Below, in pieces: positions 7,368 to 14,879 of a stretch of 32,716 nucleotides of DNA (position 1 is the stretch's first letter; each line of letters starts with the position of its first letter). Position numbers and translations under genes: made by a program. The stretch is from an uncultured Anaerotignum sp. Lineage in GTDB: Bacteria > Bacillota > Clostridia > Lachnospirales > Anaerotignaceae. The stretch lies in the NCBI RefSeq assembly GCF_934277605.1, contig NZ_CAKQVD010000018.1, positions 1-32,716 on the forward strand, read 5' to 3'. The notes beneath the pieces are model-generated. The model did not search any database, was not told the origin of the DNA, and saw only the letters and a program-made list of their open reading frames with translations.

Positions 7368-7553
7368 ATGGCTAAAAAATCTATGAAAGTGAAGCAGCAG
7401 AGAGCACCCAAGTTCTCTACAAGAGCTTATACACGTTGCAGAGTTTGCGGCAGACCCCACTCTGTACTGAAAAAATATGGAATTTGCCGTATTTGCTTCC
7501 GTGAACTGGCATACAAAGGTCAGATTCCCGGCGTAAAGAAAGCAAGCTGGTAA
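7368..7553 (+). CDS. rpsZ: 30S ribosomal protein S14, zinc-binding type Z
   Basis: S14 is a late-binding head protein. The 61-residue form is the short zinc type: CRVCG and CRICF supply the four cysteines, flanked by FSTRAYTRC and the conserved GQIPGVKKASW end. Firmicutes often carry this as the housekeeping form and sometimes a longer zinc-free paralog elsewhere; only this one lies here. GGGAGGG stands before the ATG. rpsH follows after 19 bases. Confidence 0.97.
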   Translation: MAKKSMKVKQQRAPKFSTRAYTRCRVCGRPHSVLKKYGICRICFRELAYKGQIPGVKKASW

Positions 7554-7572
7554 TTGAAAGGAGGAATTCACA

Positions 7573-7974
7573 ATGTCTATGAGCGACCCTATCGCAGATA
7601 TGCTGACAAGAATCAGAAACGCTAATACTGCAAAACACGATACAGTAGATGTTCCTTCTTCCAAAATGAAGAAAGCAATCGCTGACATCTTAGTAGCAGA
7701 AGGTTACGTAAAAGGTTACGAGGTAATCGAAGACGGTATTAAATCCACACTGCGCATCAGCCTGAAATATGGTGAAGATAAAAACGTAAAAGTAATCACA
7801 GGTCTGAAGAAGATTTCCAAACCCGGCCTGAGAGTATTCGCTGGCAAAGACGAGCTGCCTAAAGTTCTGGGTGGTCTGGGCACAGCAATTATTTCCACAG
7901 ACAAAGGCCTGATGACAGACAAGGCTGCAAGAACAGCAGGTCTGGGCGGCGAAGTTATCGCTTTCATCTGGTAA
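7573..7974 (+). CDS. rpsH: 30S ribosomal protein S8
   Basis: S8 organises the 16S central domain and in E. coli is the repressor of the spc operon. The 133-residue product begins MSMSDPIADMLTRIRNAN and ends with the family's DKGLMTDKAARTAGLGGEVIAFIW. KKISKPGLRVFAGKDELPKVLGGLG lies near residues 75-100. AAAGGAGG precedes the start. No S8-type target site was recognised upstream of rplE, but this was judged by eye only. Confidence 0.98.
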   Translation: MSMSDPIADMLTRIRNANTAKHDTVDVPSSKMKKAIADILVAEGYVKGYEVIEDGIKSTLRISLKYGEDKNVKVITGLKKISKPGLRVFAGKDELPKVLGGLGTAIISTDKGLMTDKAARTAGLGGEVIAFIW

Positions 7975-8005
7975 GATAGAGACAGAATTATAGGAGGTGC
8001 AGACC

Positions 8006-8548
8006 ATGTCCAGAATCGGTAAATTGCCCGTAGTGGTACCCGCTGGCGTAGAAGTTAAGATTGGCGAAGGCAATCTGCTGACAGTGAAGGGCCCCAAGGG
8101 TACACTGGAAAGAAAATTATCCGCAGACATGAACATCGCAATGGAAAATGGCCAGATCGTTGTTACAAGACCGAGCGATCTGAAGAAGCATAGAGCATTA
8201 CACGGCCTGACAAGAACACTGATTCACAACATGATTGTTGGTGTTACAGAAGGCTATGAAAAAGTACTGGAAGTTAACGGTGTAGGTTACAGAGCTGCAA
8301 AGTCCGGCAAGAAGCTGACACTGACACTGGGTTATTCTCATCCCGTTGAGATGGAAGATCCCGAAGGCATTGAATCCATCGTTGAAGGTACAAACAAGAT
8401 TATCGTTAGAGGTATTGATAAAGAAAAAGTAGGTCAGTTTGCAGCCGAAATCAGAACAAAAAGACCTCCCGAACCCTACAAGGGCAAGGGTATCAAATAT
8501 GCTGACGAACACATCAGACGTAAAGTTGGTAAGACCGGTAAGAAATAA
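8006..8548 (+). CDS. rplF: 50S ribosomal protein L6
   Basis: L6 sits near the sarcin-ricin loop and is required for factor binding. The start at 8006 (MSRIGKLPVVVPAGV) follows AGGAGGTG by 7 bases; the GTG nine bases upstream belongs to the ribosome binding site. The 180 residues contain the two repeated domains and the signature RRPPEPYKGKGI-like segment (KRPPEPYKGKGIKYADE, about 154-170). rplR follows after 73 bases, a gap with no obvious structure. Confidence 0.97.
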   Translation: MSRIGKLPVVVPAGVEVKIGEGNLLTVKGPKGTLERKLSADMNIAMENGQIVVTRPSDLKKHRALHGLTRTLIHNMIVGVTEGYEKVLEVNGVGYRAAKSGKKLTLTLGYSHPVEMEDPEGIESIVEGTNKIIVRGIDKEKVGQFAAEIRTKRPPEPYKGKGIKYADEHIRRKVGKTGKK

Positions 8549-8621
8549 TCTGCGCACGGCGGCGTAAGGTATATTTATATCGGAAAGTGACTAATTTTTG
8601 AAGAAACGGAGTGAAATTGCT

Positions 8622-8990
8622 ATGATCAATAAGCCCAATCGTGCTGCGGCTCGTGTAAAAAGACATTACAGAATCCGCAACCATGTAAAAGGCACAGCTG
8701 CCAGACCCAGACTGGCAGTATTCAGATCCAACAAACATATGTATGCACAGATCATCGATGACGTTGCTCAGCATACACTGGTAGCAGCATCCACAATGGA
8801 AGCTGAAATCGCAAGCAAGGTAGAATACACAAACACAGTGGCTGCGGCTGCAGTGGTAGGCGAAGTGCTTGCAAAGAAAGCAATCGAAAAAGGCATTACA
8901 GAAGTAGTATTCGACAGAGGCGGTTTCGTATACCAGGGTAAGATTCAGGCACTGGCAGAAGCAGCCAGAGAAGCTGGTCTGAAATTCTAA
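8622..8990 (+). CDS. rplR: 50S ribosomal protein L18
   Basis: L18 brings 5S rRNA to the large subunit together with L5. The ATG at 8622 (MINKPNRAAARVKRHYRIR) is preferred over the in-frame TTG at 8598, as GGAG (8608-8611) lies 10 bases before it and the 122-residue length fits the family. RPRLAVFRSNKHMYAQIIDDV (about 27-47) and VFDRGGFVYQGKIQALAEAAREAGLKF at the end are typical. The ribosome binding site is weaker than its neighbours'. Confidence 0.96.
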   Translation: MINKPNRAAARVKRHYRIRNHVKGTAARPRLAVFRSNKHMYAQIIDDVAQHTLVAASTMEAEIASKVEYTNTVAAAAVVGEVLAKKAIEKGITEVVFDRGGFVYQGKIQALAEAAREAGLKF

Positions 8991-9008
8991 GGCAAGGAGG
9001 AAAGTAAG

Positions 9009-9512
9009 TTGAATAGAGTCGATCCAAGCACTTTAGATCTGAAAGATAAAGTAGTTACCATCAACCGTGTATCTAAGACGGTTAAGGGTGGTCGTACAAT
9101 GAGATTCTCTGCTCTGGTTGTTGTTGGCGACGGCAACGGCCATGTAGGCTGCGGTATGGGTAAGGCAGCTGAAATTCCCGATGCAATCCGCAAAGGGAAG
9201 GAAGCAGCGATGAAAAATATCATCAAAGTAGAAATGAACGATGTAGACAGCATTTACCACGGCGTTACAGGCGTACACGGCAGTGCAAGCGTACTGCTGA
9301 TGCCCGCTCCCGAAGGTACTGGTATCATCGCCGGCGGCCCCGCGCGTGCGGTTTTGGAGCTGGCAGGTATCCGTAACATCAGAACAAAATCCTTGGGCTC
9401 CAACAACAAGCGTAACGTTGTAAGCGCAACAATCGAAGGCCTGTCCAGAGCGACAACACCCGAAGCTGTTGCAAAACTGCGTGGCATTTCTGTTGAAGAA
9501 CTCTTAGGTTAA
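9009..9512 (+). CDS. rpsE: 30S ribosomal protein S5
   Basis: S5 lines the mRNA entry channel and affects decoding accuracy. Translation starts at TTG, 7 bases after AAGGAGG. The 167-residue product has the double-stranded RNA-binding fold (VVVGDGNGHVGCGMGKAAEIPDAIRKG, about 36-62) and the C-terminal VPDAI/GTGIIAGGPARAVLELAG segment near 100-118. rpmD follows after 14 bases. Confidence 0.98.
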   Translation: MNRVDPSTLDLKDKVVTINRVSKTVKGGRTMRFSALVVVGDGNGHVGCGMGKAAEIPDAIRKGKEAAMKNIIKVEMNDVDSIYHGVTGVHGSASVLLMPAPEGTGIIAGGPARAVLELAGIRNIRTKSLGSNNKRNVVSATIEGLSRATTPEAVAKLRGISVEELLG

Positions 9513-9526
9513 GGAGGAATAGACAG

Positions 9527-9706
9527 ATGGCTGAAATTAAAATCACATTGGTGAAATCCACAATCGGTGCAATTCCCAAACATAAAAAAACAGTTCAGGC
9601 GCTGGGTCTGAACAAAACAAACAGTAGTGTTATTCAGCAGGACAATGCGGCAATCAGAGGGATGATCCATCAGGTTAGCCACCTTGTTAAAGTTGAAGAA
9701 GTTTGA
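9527..9706 (+). CDS. rpmD: 50S ribosomal protein L30
   Basis: This 59-residue gene starts with ATG 8 bases after AAGGAGG and ends with TGA. The product reads MAEIKITLVKSTIG, then PKHKKTVQALGL and a C-terminal MIHQVSHLVKVEE strand, the normal L30 pattern and length. It lies in the universal position between rpsE and rplO, 17 bases before the latter. L30 is a small peripheral large-subunit protein contacting 23S and 5S rRNA regions. Confidence 0.97.
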   Translation: MAEIKITLVKSTIGAIPKHKKTVQALGLNKTNSSVIQQDNAAIRGMIHQVSHLVKVEEV

Positions 9707-9723
9707 TTTTAGGAGGTGCCCAA

Positions 9724-10164
9724 ATGAACTTATGCGAACTGAGACCCGCTGAGGGCTCCAGAGAAAAGAACTGGAGACGCGGCAGAGGTCATGCAACAGG
9801 CAATGGCAAGACAGCCGGCAGAGGCCATAAAGGTGCAGGCCAGCGTTCCGGGACAAGCGGCAAATGCGGCTTTGAAGGCGGCCAGATGCCTCTGTATAGA
9901 AGACTTCCTAAGAGAGGCTTCACTTGCAGAAACAGCAAAGAAATCGTTGCTATCAACGTTTCCATGCTGAATGTTTTTGAAAATGATACAGTAGTAGACA
10001 TTGATGCTTTGAGAAACGTTGGTCTGATCAGCAATCCTCGAGATGGCGTGAAGATCCTTGGCGAAGGCGATCTGGAAAGAAAGCTGACAGTTAAGGTTAA
10101 CTACTTCAGCAAAACAGCTCAGGAAAAAATTGAAGCTGCCGGCGGCAAAGCAGAGGTGATTTAA
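9724..10164 (+). CDS. rplO: 50S ribosomal protein L15
   Basis: L15 is an assembly protein with a glycine- and arginine-rich extended N-terminus, seen here as RGRGHATGNGKTAGRGHKGAGQRSG (about residues 21-45). The start at 9724 (MNLCELRPAEGS) lies 8 bases after AGGAGGTG and gives 146 residues, the Bacillus length. GFEGGQMPLYRRLPKRGF follows. Its stop directly abuts the secY start. Confidence 0.98.
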   Translation: MNLCELRPAEGSREKNWRRGRGHATGNGKTAGRGHKGAGQRSGTSGKCGFEGGQMPLYRRLPKRGFTCRNSKEIVAINVSMLNVFENDTVVDIDALRNVGLISNPRDGVKILGEGDLERKLTVKVNYFSKTAQEKIEAAGGKAEVI

Positions 10165-11436
10165 TTGTTTAAGATTTTCGTTAACTCTTGGAAAACGAAA
10201 GAAATTAGAAACAAGATTCTGTACACACTGATGATTTTTGCGATTGTCAGACTGGGTACACAGATCGCCCTGCCCGGTATCGATACCGCAGGCGTGATAG
10301 CAGCAAGAGAGAACAATGCATCCATGGCGGGTACACTTTACAGTGTAATCGCCGGTGGTGCGAACTCGAGCTGGTCTATTTTTGCAATGGGTATCGGCCC
10401 TTACATCAACGCATCCATCATTATGCAGCTGTTGACGATTGCGATTCCTAAGTTTGAACAGCTTTCCAAGGAAGGCCCCGACGGACGTAAGAAGCTGCAG
10501 TCCTACAGCAGATATTTGACGGTTGTTTTGGCGTTGATCCAGGGCATCGGTCTGACTTACACATATCACAACATGTATCTGGTGCATAGCCCCTTGGTTT
10601 ACATTGCATCTGTATTTTGCTTGGTATGTGGCTCCACATTTGTTATGTGGTTGGCAGAACAGATTACTGCAAGCGGAATTGGTAACGGTTCCTCTATGAT
10701 CATCTTCATCAACATCGTTTCCAACCTGCCGACAGGTGCTGCAACAATGTATTACCTGATTTCCGGCAGTGGTGCAACAGGTGTTGCGAAGGTGGCTGCA
10801 ATTCTGTTGATTTTGATTGTTGTTCTTGCTTTCATCGTTTGTGTCAACACCGGTGAAAGAAGACTGCCTGTGCAGTATTCCTCCAAAATGGTAGGCAGAA
10901 AGCAGGCGAGCGGCAGAAGTACAACCATGCCTATCAAGGTAAATACTTCCGGCGTTATTTCTATCATCTTTGCAATCTCCTTGCTGCAGTTCCCGCAGCA
11001 GATTGGGATGTTTATTCCCAATAAGGGGGCAACATTCACAAAGGTGACAGATGTTTTGAATATGACACACCCTGTTGGTGCGATTATTTATATTATCCTG
11101 ATTTTCTTCTTCACATATTTCTACACATCCATCGTTATCAATCCGAACGAAATTGCGATGAACATGAAGAAGAACGGTGGTTTCATCCCCGGTATCAGAC
11201 CCGGTCAGCCCACAAGCGCTTACATTACAAGAGTTGTGAACAGAGTGACACTGGTTGGTGCAATCTGTTATGCAATTTTGGCAATGGTGCCTGTTGCGCT
11301 GCAGTGGATCTTTAAGGTAAACGTAGGCTTCGGTGGTACAACACTGATCATCGTTGTTGGTGTTTGCTTGGATATCGTGAAGGCGCTGGAAAGCCAGCTG
11401 CTGATGCGCCACTATAAAGGTTTTTTGAATGACTGA
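10165..11436 (+). CDS. secY: Protein translocase subunit SecY
   Basis: SecY is the channel of the Sec translocon in the cytoplasmic membrane. The 423-residue protein has the usual ten hydrophobic segments and known landmarks: the ITASGIGNGSSMIIF segment around residue 165-180, the NTGERRLPVQYSSKMVGR cytoplasmic loop near 228-245 and GFIPGIRPGQPT near 340-350, where the SecA/ribosome-contacting arginine lies. It starts with TTG immediately after the rplO stop, with GAGGTG inside rplO as ribosome binding site. A hairpin resembling a terminator follows. Confidence 0.97.
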   Translation: MFKIFVNSWKTKEIRNKILYTLMIFAIVRLGTQIALPGIDTAGVIAARENNASMAGTLYSVIAGGANSSWSIFAMGIGPYINASIIMQLLTIAIPKFEQLSKEGPDGRKKLQSYSRYLTVVLALIQGIGLTYTYHNMYLVHSPLVYIASVFCLVCGSTFVMWLAEQITASGIGNGSSMIIFINIVSNLPTGAATMYYLISGSGATGVAKVAAILLILIVVLAFIVCVNTGERRLPVQYSSKMVGRKQASGRSTTMPIKVNTSGVISIIFAISLLQFPQQIGMFIPNKGATFTKVTDVLNMTHPVGAIIYIILIFFFTYFYTSIVINPNEIAMNMKKNGGFIPGIRPGQPTSAYITRVVNRVTLVGAICYAILAMVPVALQWIFKVNVGFGGTTLIIVVGVCLDIVKALESQLLMRHYKGFLND

Positions 11437-11490
11437 TAACAATCGCTTGGGGAATGCTTTCGGGCATTTCCCGAGGGGTTGTTTTGTGCT
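11437..11490 (+). terminator. weak terminator or attenuator after secY
   Basis: A 12-bp stem with two or three G-T pairs (11446-11457 with 11464-11475, loop TTTCGG) is extended outward by AACAA/TTGTT. The following T-rich stretch is broken by G residues (TTGTTTTGTG), so termination is probably partial. A second small stem (11495-11500 with 11509-11514) lies downstream. No convincing promoter was seen in the rest of the gap, so adk probably depends on read-through. Confidence 0.5.
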
Positions 11491-11609
11491 ATGAAGGGCT
11501 TGCGAATGAGCCTTGCGGTGAAAGGCCGACGTTCATAGGCAAATATCTTGGGGAGATTAAATAACACAAAAAAAGAGAAGGCCATCTATTTAAGAAAAGA
11601 GGTAATCGT

Positions 11610-12239
11610 ATGAAATTAGTACTTATCGGTGCACCTGCAGCAGGCAAAGGCACACAGGCTGCAAGACTGGTAGAGCATTACGGCATTGCTCACATTTCCA
11701 CAGGCGATATGCTGAGAGAAGAAGTTGCAAAGGGCACAGAGCTGGGCAATCAGGCAAAGAGCATCATGGCAGCAGGCGGTTTGGTTTCCGATGAACTGAT
11801 TATCGCTATTGTGCAGGAAAGAATCAAAAAGGACGATTGCGCAAAGGGCTTCATCCTGGATGGTTTCCCTCGTACTGTTGTGCAGGCTGAAAAGCTGGAG
11901 GAAATGGTTAAGCTGGACCATGTTGTTTACATCAGCGCACCCGATGCAGTGATGCTGGAAAGACTGACAGCAAGAGAAAGCTGCCCCAAATGCGGCGCTA
12001 CATACAACAAGCTGTTCCTGCCCGCTAAGGTTGCAGGCGTTTGTGACAAGTGCGGCACAGCTTTGACACAGCGTAAGGATGACACAGTGGAAGCAGGACA
12101 GGCAAGAATCGCTACTTTCCACGAACAGAGTGAGCCTCTGGTTGACTTCTACACAAAGAAGGGCATCCTGTTTGAAGTAGATGGTACAAAGGCAATTGAT
12201 GAAATCACAAAGGATATCATCGCGGGCCTGGATAAATAA
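11610..12239 (+). CDS. adk: Adenylate kinase, zinc-type LID
   Basis: Adenylate kinase converts ATP + AMP to 2 ADP in the cytoplasm. The 209-residue product has the P-loop GAPAAGKGT (residues 7-15; most relatives have GPPGAGKGT), the AMP-binding ISTGDMLRE and GFPRTVVQAE segments, and a LID domain with four cysteines (C125, C128, C145, C148) that bind structural zinc in Gram-positive enzymes. AAGAGGTAA precedes the ATG. It is followed by a strong terminator instead of the usual map gene. Confidence 0.97.
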   Translation: MKLVLIGAPAAGKGTQAARLVEHYGIAHISTGDMLREEVAKGTELGNQAKSIMAAGGLVSDELIIAIVQERIKKDDCAKGFILDGFPRTVVQAEKLEEMVKLDHVVYISAPDAVMLERLTARESCPKCGATYNKLFLPAKVAGVCDKCGTALTQRKDDTVEAGQARIATFHEQSEPLVDFYTKKGILFEVDGTKAIDEITKDIIAGLDK

Positions 12240-12250
12240 GAAAGCAAGGA

Positions 12251-12279
12251 ATCGGCAGAATCGCATCTGCCGATTTTTT
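12251..12279 (+). terminator. intrinsic terminator after adk
   Basis: ATCGGCAGA (12251-12259) pairs perfectly with TCTGCCGAT (12266-12274), with a six-base loop and a run of six T (12274-12279). It divides the supercluster, so infA-rpsM-rpoA must have a separate promoter. Confidence 0.92.
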
Positions 12280-12280
12280 C

Positions 12281-12308
12281 TTAGGAGATAATTTTTTTAC
12301 TATATAAT
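12281..12308 (+). promoter_or_regulatory. candidate promoter for the KOW-infA-rpsM group
   Basis: TATAAT (12303-12308) stands just after the adk terminator, with a T-run upstream. The matching -35 (TTAGGA, 12281-12286, spacing 16) is poor. A second option with TATACT at 12407-12412 also lacks a good -35. A promoter is needed here because of the terminator; the exact one is uncertain. Confidence 0.4.
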
Positions 12309-12309
12309 A

Positions 12310-12545
12310 GGAAGAAAAACAGGGAGAAAATGGGAAAATAGTATGAAGATAATACTATATAGATAGTAACTGTTAAAATGGGGTATCTATGAAAATGAAA
12401 ATAGTGTATACTTGATAGGCTTATGAAAATAGTGTGTACCTATGCGGTAAGGTGAATACAGGCACCTTGGGGAAAGCGGTTTTCTGAGCGAAACCGTTCT
12501 GATTACGAGCGGAAAACCGGAAATTCTTACGTTATACGAAGGAAA
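12310..12545 (+). promoter_or_regulatory. leader with repeats and alternative hairpins before the KOW gene
   Basis: From left to right there is a stem ATAGTAT/ATACTAT (12338-12344 with 12352-12358), then two copies of ATGAAAATAGTGT spaced 28 bases apart (12395-12407 and 12423-12435), each followed by a near TAC. Next is AAGGTG/CACCTT (12449-12454 with 12463-12468). Finally CGGTTT (12477-12482) can pair either with AAACCG (12491-12496) or, extended to CGGTTTTC, with GAAAACCG (12512-12519). The two pairings exclude each other. No gene was seen here. Confidence 0.4.
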
Positions 12546-12552
12546 TGAGGTG

Positions 12553-12831
12553 ATGCTGTTGGAATATCAGATCGGCCAAGTGGTTTATTCCAAAAGCGGT
12601 CACGATCAAGGTGACGTGCAGATGATTTGCGCGATTGAGGGGGAGTACCTACTTCTGACAGACGGCAGACGACGGAAGCTGGAAAAGCCCAAACGCAAAA
12701 AGAAAAAGCACGTTCAGCCGACTTTTTATGTGGAAAAGGATGTGGCTGCAAAATTGCAGACGGGAGAATATCTTCTGGATGCAGATATCAAGAAGGCATT
12801 GAAAAAGTACCAGCAGGTACGAGATGTTTAA
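12553..12831 (+). CDS. KOW-domain RNA-binding protein (L14e-like)
   Basis: This short basic protein (92 residues from ATG) has a KOW/L14e-like N-terminal barrel: EYQIGQVVYSKSGHDQGDVQMI with the family glycine, then LLTDGRRRKLEKPKRKKKKH. Proteins of this type stand before infA in many Clostridia and are thought to bind rRNA; the exact role is unknown. The start is uncertain: GTG 12550, ATG 12553 and TTG 12559 are all in frame; AAGGA at 12539-12543 suits the first two. infA follows after 21 bases, so co-transcription is likely. Confidence 0.8.
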   Translation: MLLEYQIGQVVYSKSGHDQGDVQMICAIEGEYLLLTDGRRRKLEKPKRKKKKHVQPTFYVEKDVAAKLQTGEYLLDADIKKALKKYQQVRDV

Positions 12832-12852
12832 TGTTTAAGGAGGTTTACGGTC

Positions 12853-13071
12853 TTGTCTAAAGATGACGTAATCGAAGTAGAAGGAACCGTACTGGAAAAA
12901 TTACCCAACGCCATGTTTCAGGTTGAACTGGAAAACGGTCACCAGATTTTGGCGCACATTTCCGGCAAACTGCGTATGAACTTCATCCGCATCCTGCCCG
13001 GTGACAAAGTGTTAGTTGAAATGTCTCCCTATGATTTGACAAAAGGTCGTATTATTTGGAGAGCAAAATAA
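12853..13071 (+). CDS. infA: Translation initiation factor IF-1
   Basis: IF-1 is a single OB-fold domain that occupies the A site during initiation. The 72-residue product has the standard length and motifs: DDVIEVEGTVLEKLPNAMFQVELENGH, HISGKLRMNFIRILPGDKVLVEMSPYDLTKGRI. It starts with TTG, 10 bases after AAGGAGG. rpmJ follows after 16 bases. Confidence 0.98.
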   Translation: MSKDDVIEVEGTVLEKLPNAMFQVELENGHQILAHISGKLRMNFIRILPGDKVLVEMSPYDLTKGRIIWRAK

Positions 13072-13087
13072 GGAAGGAGCGATCACA

Positions 13088-13201
13088 ATGAAAATCAGAC
13101 CCTCTGTAAAACCCATGTGTGAAAAATGCAGAATCATCAAGAGAAAAGGTCGTGTAATGGTTATTTGTGAAAATCCCAAACATAAACAGAAACAGGGCTG
13201 A
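13088..13201 (+). CDS. rpmJ: 50S ribosomal protein L36, zinc type
   Basis: A 37-residue gene with ATG 8 bases after GGAAGGAG. The product MKIRPSVKPMCEKCRIIKRKG continues with VMVICENPKHKQKQG. Two cysteines in CEKC, one later cysteine (C27) and H32 form the zinc site of the C+ form, which binds near the base of the L7/L12 stalk. Position between infA and rpsM is the usual one. Confidence 0.97.
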   Translation: MKIRPSVKPMCEKCRIIKRKGRVMVICENPKHKQKQG

Positions 13202-13212
13202 TCATTTATTAT

Positions 13213-13420
13213 GGGCTTGAGGGGGAGAACCCCAAAGAGCCGAACTGATAAATCCGTCAATTATACTGGGAGGAGCATACAGTTAATGGCAAAGGCGGCG
13301 CCGATTTGCAGGCGCATAAGGCACATGACTGACGGTCTATCTCCTTTGTTCGTAATGCCCAACGAGTATCGCACTGTGTTTATGTAAAAAACATCTATTT
13401 GAAAATTATCGTGAAAAATT
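13213..13420 (+). promoter_or_regulatory. structured leader between rpmJ and rpsM
   Basis: The 237-base gap holds a clear hairpin: GGCT/AGCC (13214-13217 with 13238-13241) around GGGG/CCCC (13222-13225 with 13230-13233, AGAA loop). A long-range stem CCGTCA/TGACGG (13254-13259 with 13330-13335) encloses GCGCC/GGCGC (13298-13302 with 13311-13315). The gap also contains a 33-codon reading frame. In other bacteria the alpha operon, which here includes rpsD, is repressed by S4 at its leader; this region is in the right place for that, but the link is inference. Confidence 0.45.
13286..13387 (+). CDS. possible 33-residue leader peptide before rpsM
   Basis: ATG at 13286 is preceded by GGGAGGAG with a spacing of about 10 bases, and the frame runs 33 codons to TAA. 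The product begins MAKAAPICRRIRHMTDG and ends EYRTVFM; it resembles no family I know. The frame lies entirely within the structured leader, so its open state may be chance. Its good ribosome binding site is the only positive evidence. Confidence 0.25.
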   Translation: MAKAAPICRRIRHMTDGLSPLFVMPNEYRTVFM

Positions 13421-13438
13421 ACAGGAGGTGCAAGAATA

Positions 13439-13807
13439 ATGGCACGTATTGCTGGTGTAGACTTACCTAGAGAGAAACGCGTAGAAATCGGCCTGACTTA
13501 TGTTTATGGCATTGGCCACTCCAGCGCTGTTCGTATTCTGAATGAAGCAGGTGTTAGCCTGGATACAAGAGTGAGAGATCTGACAGATGAAGAAGTGTCC
13601 AGAATCCGTGACGTCATCGACAGAACTCAGACAGTAGAAGGTGACCTGAGAAGAGAAATTGCTCTGAACATCAAACGTCTGATCGAAATCGGCTGCTACA
13701 GAGGCATCCGTCACAGAAGAGGTCTGCCCGTTAGAGGTCAGAAAACAAAGACAAACGCAAGAACAAGAAAAGGTCCCAGAAAGACTGTTGCGAATAAGAA
13801 GAAATAA
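13439..13807 (+). CDS. rpsM: 30S ribosomal protein S13
   Basis: S13 forms intersubunit bridges at the head and contacts the P-site tRNA. The 122-residue product starts MARIAGVDLPREKRVEIGLTYVYGIG, has a helix-two-turn-helix body, and ends in the basic RHRRGLPVRGQKTKTNARTRKG tail. AGGAGGTG is 9 bases before ATG. rpsK follows after 31 bases. Confidence 0.98.
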   Translation: MARIAGVDLPREKRVEIGLTYVYGIGHSSAVRILNEAGVSLDTRVRDLTDEEVSRIRDVIDRTQTVEGDLRREIALNIKRLIEIGCYRGIRHRRGLPVRGQKTKTNARTRKGPRKTVANKKK

Positions 13808-13838
13808 TTTGATATTTCGATAAGGAGGTTTGAGGCAA

Positions 13839-14240
13839 ATGGCAAAGAAAACTGTGAAAAAGGCAACGACTCGCAGACGCCGTGATAAAAGAAAAGTAGA
13901 ACGTGGCCAGGCTCATATCCAGTCCACTTTCAATAATACAATCGTTACAATTACTGACGCAGTAGGTAATGCTCTTTCTTGGGCAAGTGCCGGTCAGCTG
14001 GGCTTTAGAGGCTCCAGAAAATCCACACCCTACGCAGCACAGATGGCTGCAGATACAGCTGCAAAGGCTGCTTCCGATTATGGCCTGAAAACAATCGAGG
14101 TTTTCGTTAAGGGCCCCGGCAGTGGTCGTGAAGCTGCAATCCGTGCCCTGCAGGCAGCAGGCTTGGATGTAACACTCATCAAAGACGTTACACCCGTTCC
14201 TCACAACGGTTGCAGACCCCCCAAACGCAGAAGAGTATAA
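13839..14240 (+). CDS. rpsK: 30S ribosomal protein S11
   Basis: S11 lies on the platform next to the mRNA exit. ATG 13839 is chosen, as AAGGAGG is 11 bases upstream; an in-frame TTG at 13830 is too close to it. The 133 residues include the ERGQAHIQSTFNNTIVTITD block (near 22-42), GFRGSRKSTPYAAQMAADTA and the invariant VTPVPHNGCRPPKRRRV end. rpsD follows after 24 bases. Confidence 0.98.
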   Translation: MAKKTVKKATTRRRRDKRKVERGQAHIQSTFNNTIVTITDAVGNALSWASAGQLGFRGSRKSTPYAAQMAADTAAKAASDYGLKTIEVFVKGPGSGREAAIRALQAAGLDVTLIKDVTPVPHNGCRPPKRRRV

Positions 14241-14264
14241 CCTAATATTAGGAGGTGTAGATCA

Positions 14265-14867
14265 ATGGCAAGAGATAGAGTTCCCGTACTGAAAAGATGC
14301 AGATCCCTGAACCTGGATCCCATCTATCTGGGTATTGATAAAAAATCTAAAAGACAGAATCAGAGAGCAAACAAGAAAATGTCCGAATACGGCCTGCAGA
14401 TGAGAGAAAAGCAGAAAGCAAAATTCATCTACGGCGTACTGGAAAAACAGTTCAGAGGTTACTACGCACAGGCTGAAAAGATTGCCAAAAAAGAAGGCAT
14501 CCCCGGCGAAAACCTGCTGATGCTGCTGGAAATGAGACTGGACAACGTAATGTTCAGACTGGGCTACGGCAGAACAAGAAAAGAAGCAAGACAGATTGTT
14601 CGTCACAAACACGTTACAGTAAACGGCAAGGCAGTGGATATCCCTTCCTACCAGGTTAAGGTTGGCGATGTCATCGAAGTGAAGGAAAAATACAAAACAA
14701 TTCAGAGATACAAAGACGTTCTGGACGCAACAGGCGCAAGAATGGTTCCTGAATGGCTGTCCGCTAACCACGATGCACTGAGCGGCACAGTTGTGGCTAA
14801 GCCCACAAGAGTACAGATTGATGTTCCTGTTGAAGAAACACTGATTGTCGAATTGTACTCCAAATAA
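14265..14867 (+). CDS. rpsD: 30S ribosomal protein S4
   Basis: S4 is a primary 16S binder and the known autoregulator of alpha operons in several bacteria. The 200-residue product has an N-terminus without the four-cysteine zinc knuckle (only one Cys near residue 12), the helical domain and an S4 RNA-binding domain at about 90-150 (LLEMRLDNVMFRLGYGRTRKEARQIV and VNGKAVDIPSYQVKVGDVI). In Bacillus rpsD stands alone; its place here between rpsK and rpoA is common in Clostridia. Confidence 0.98.
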   Translation: MARDRVPVLKRCRSLNLDPIYLGIDKKSKRQNQRANKKMSEYGLQMREKQKAKFIYGVLEKQFRGYYAQAEKIAKKEGIPGENLLMLLEMRLDNVMFRLGYGRTRKEARQIVRHKHVTVNGKAVDIPSYQVKVGDVIEVKEKYKTIQRYKDVLDATGARMVPEWLSANHDALSGTVVAKPTRVQIDVPVEETLIVELYSK

Positions 14868-14879
14868 TCATCGATTGTG

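Noticed and set aside
9730..11442. 570-codon open frame on the minus strand opposite rplO and secY
   Set aside because: It mirrors the codon bias of two certain genes, has no ribosome binding site of note and reads as a low-complexity protein rich in Cys, His, Asn and Gln.
12395..12435. Two spaced repeats as a possible CRISPR remnant
   Set aside because: Only two 13-base copies, no spacers of regular length and no cas genes.
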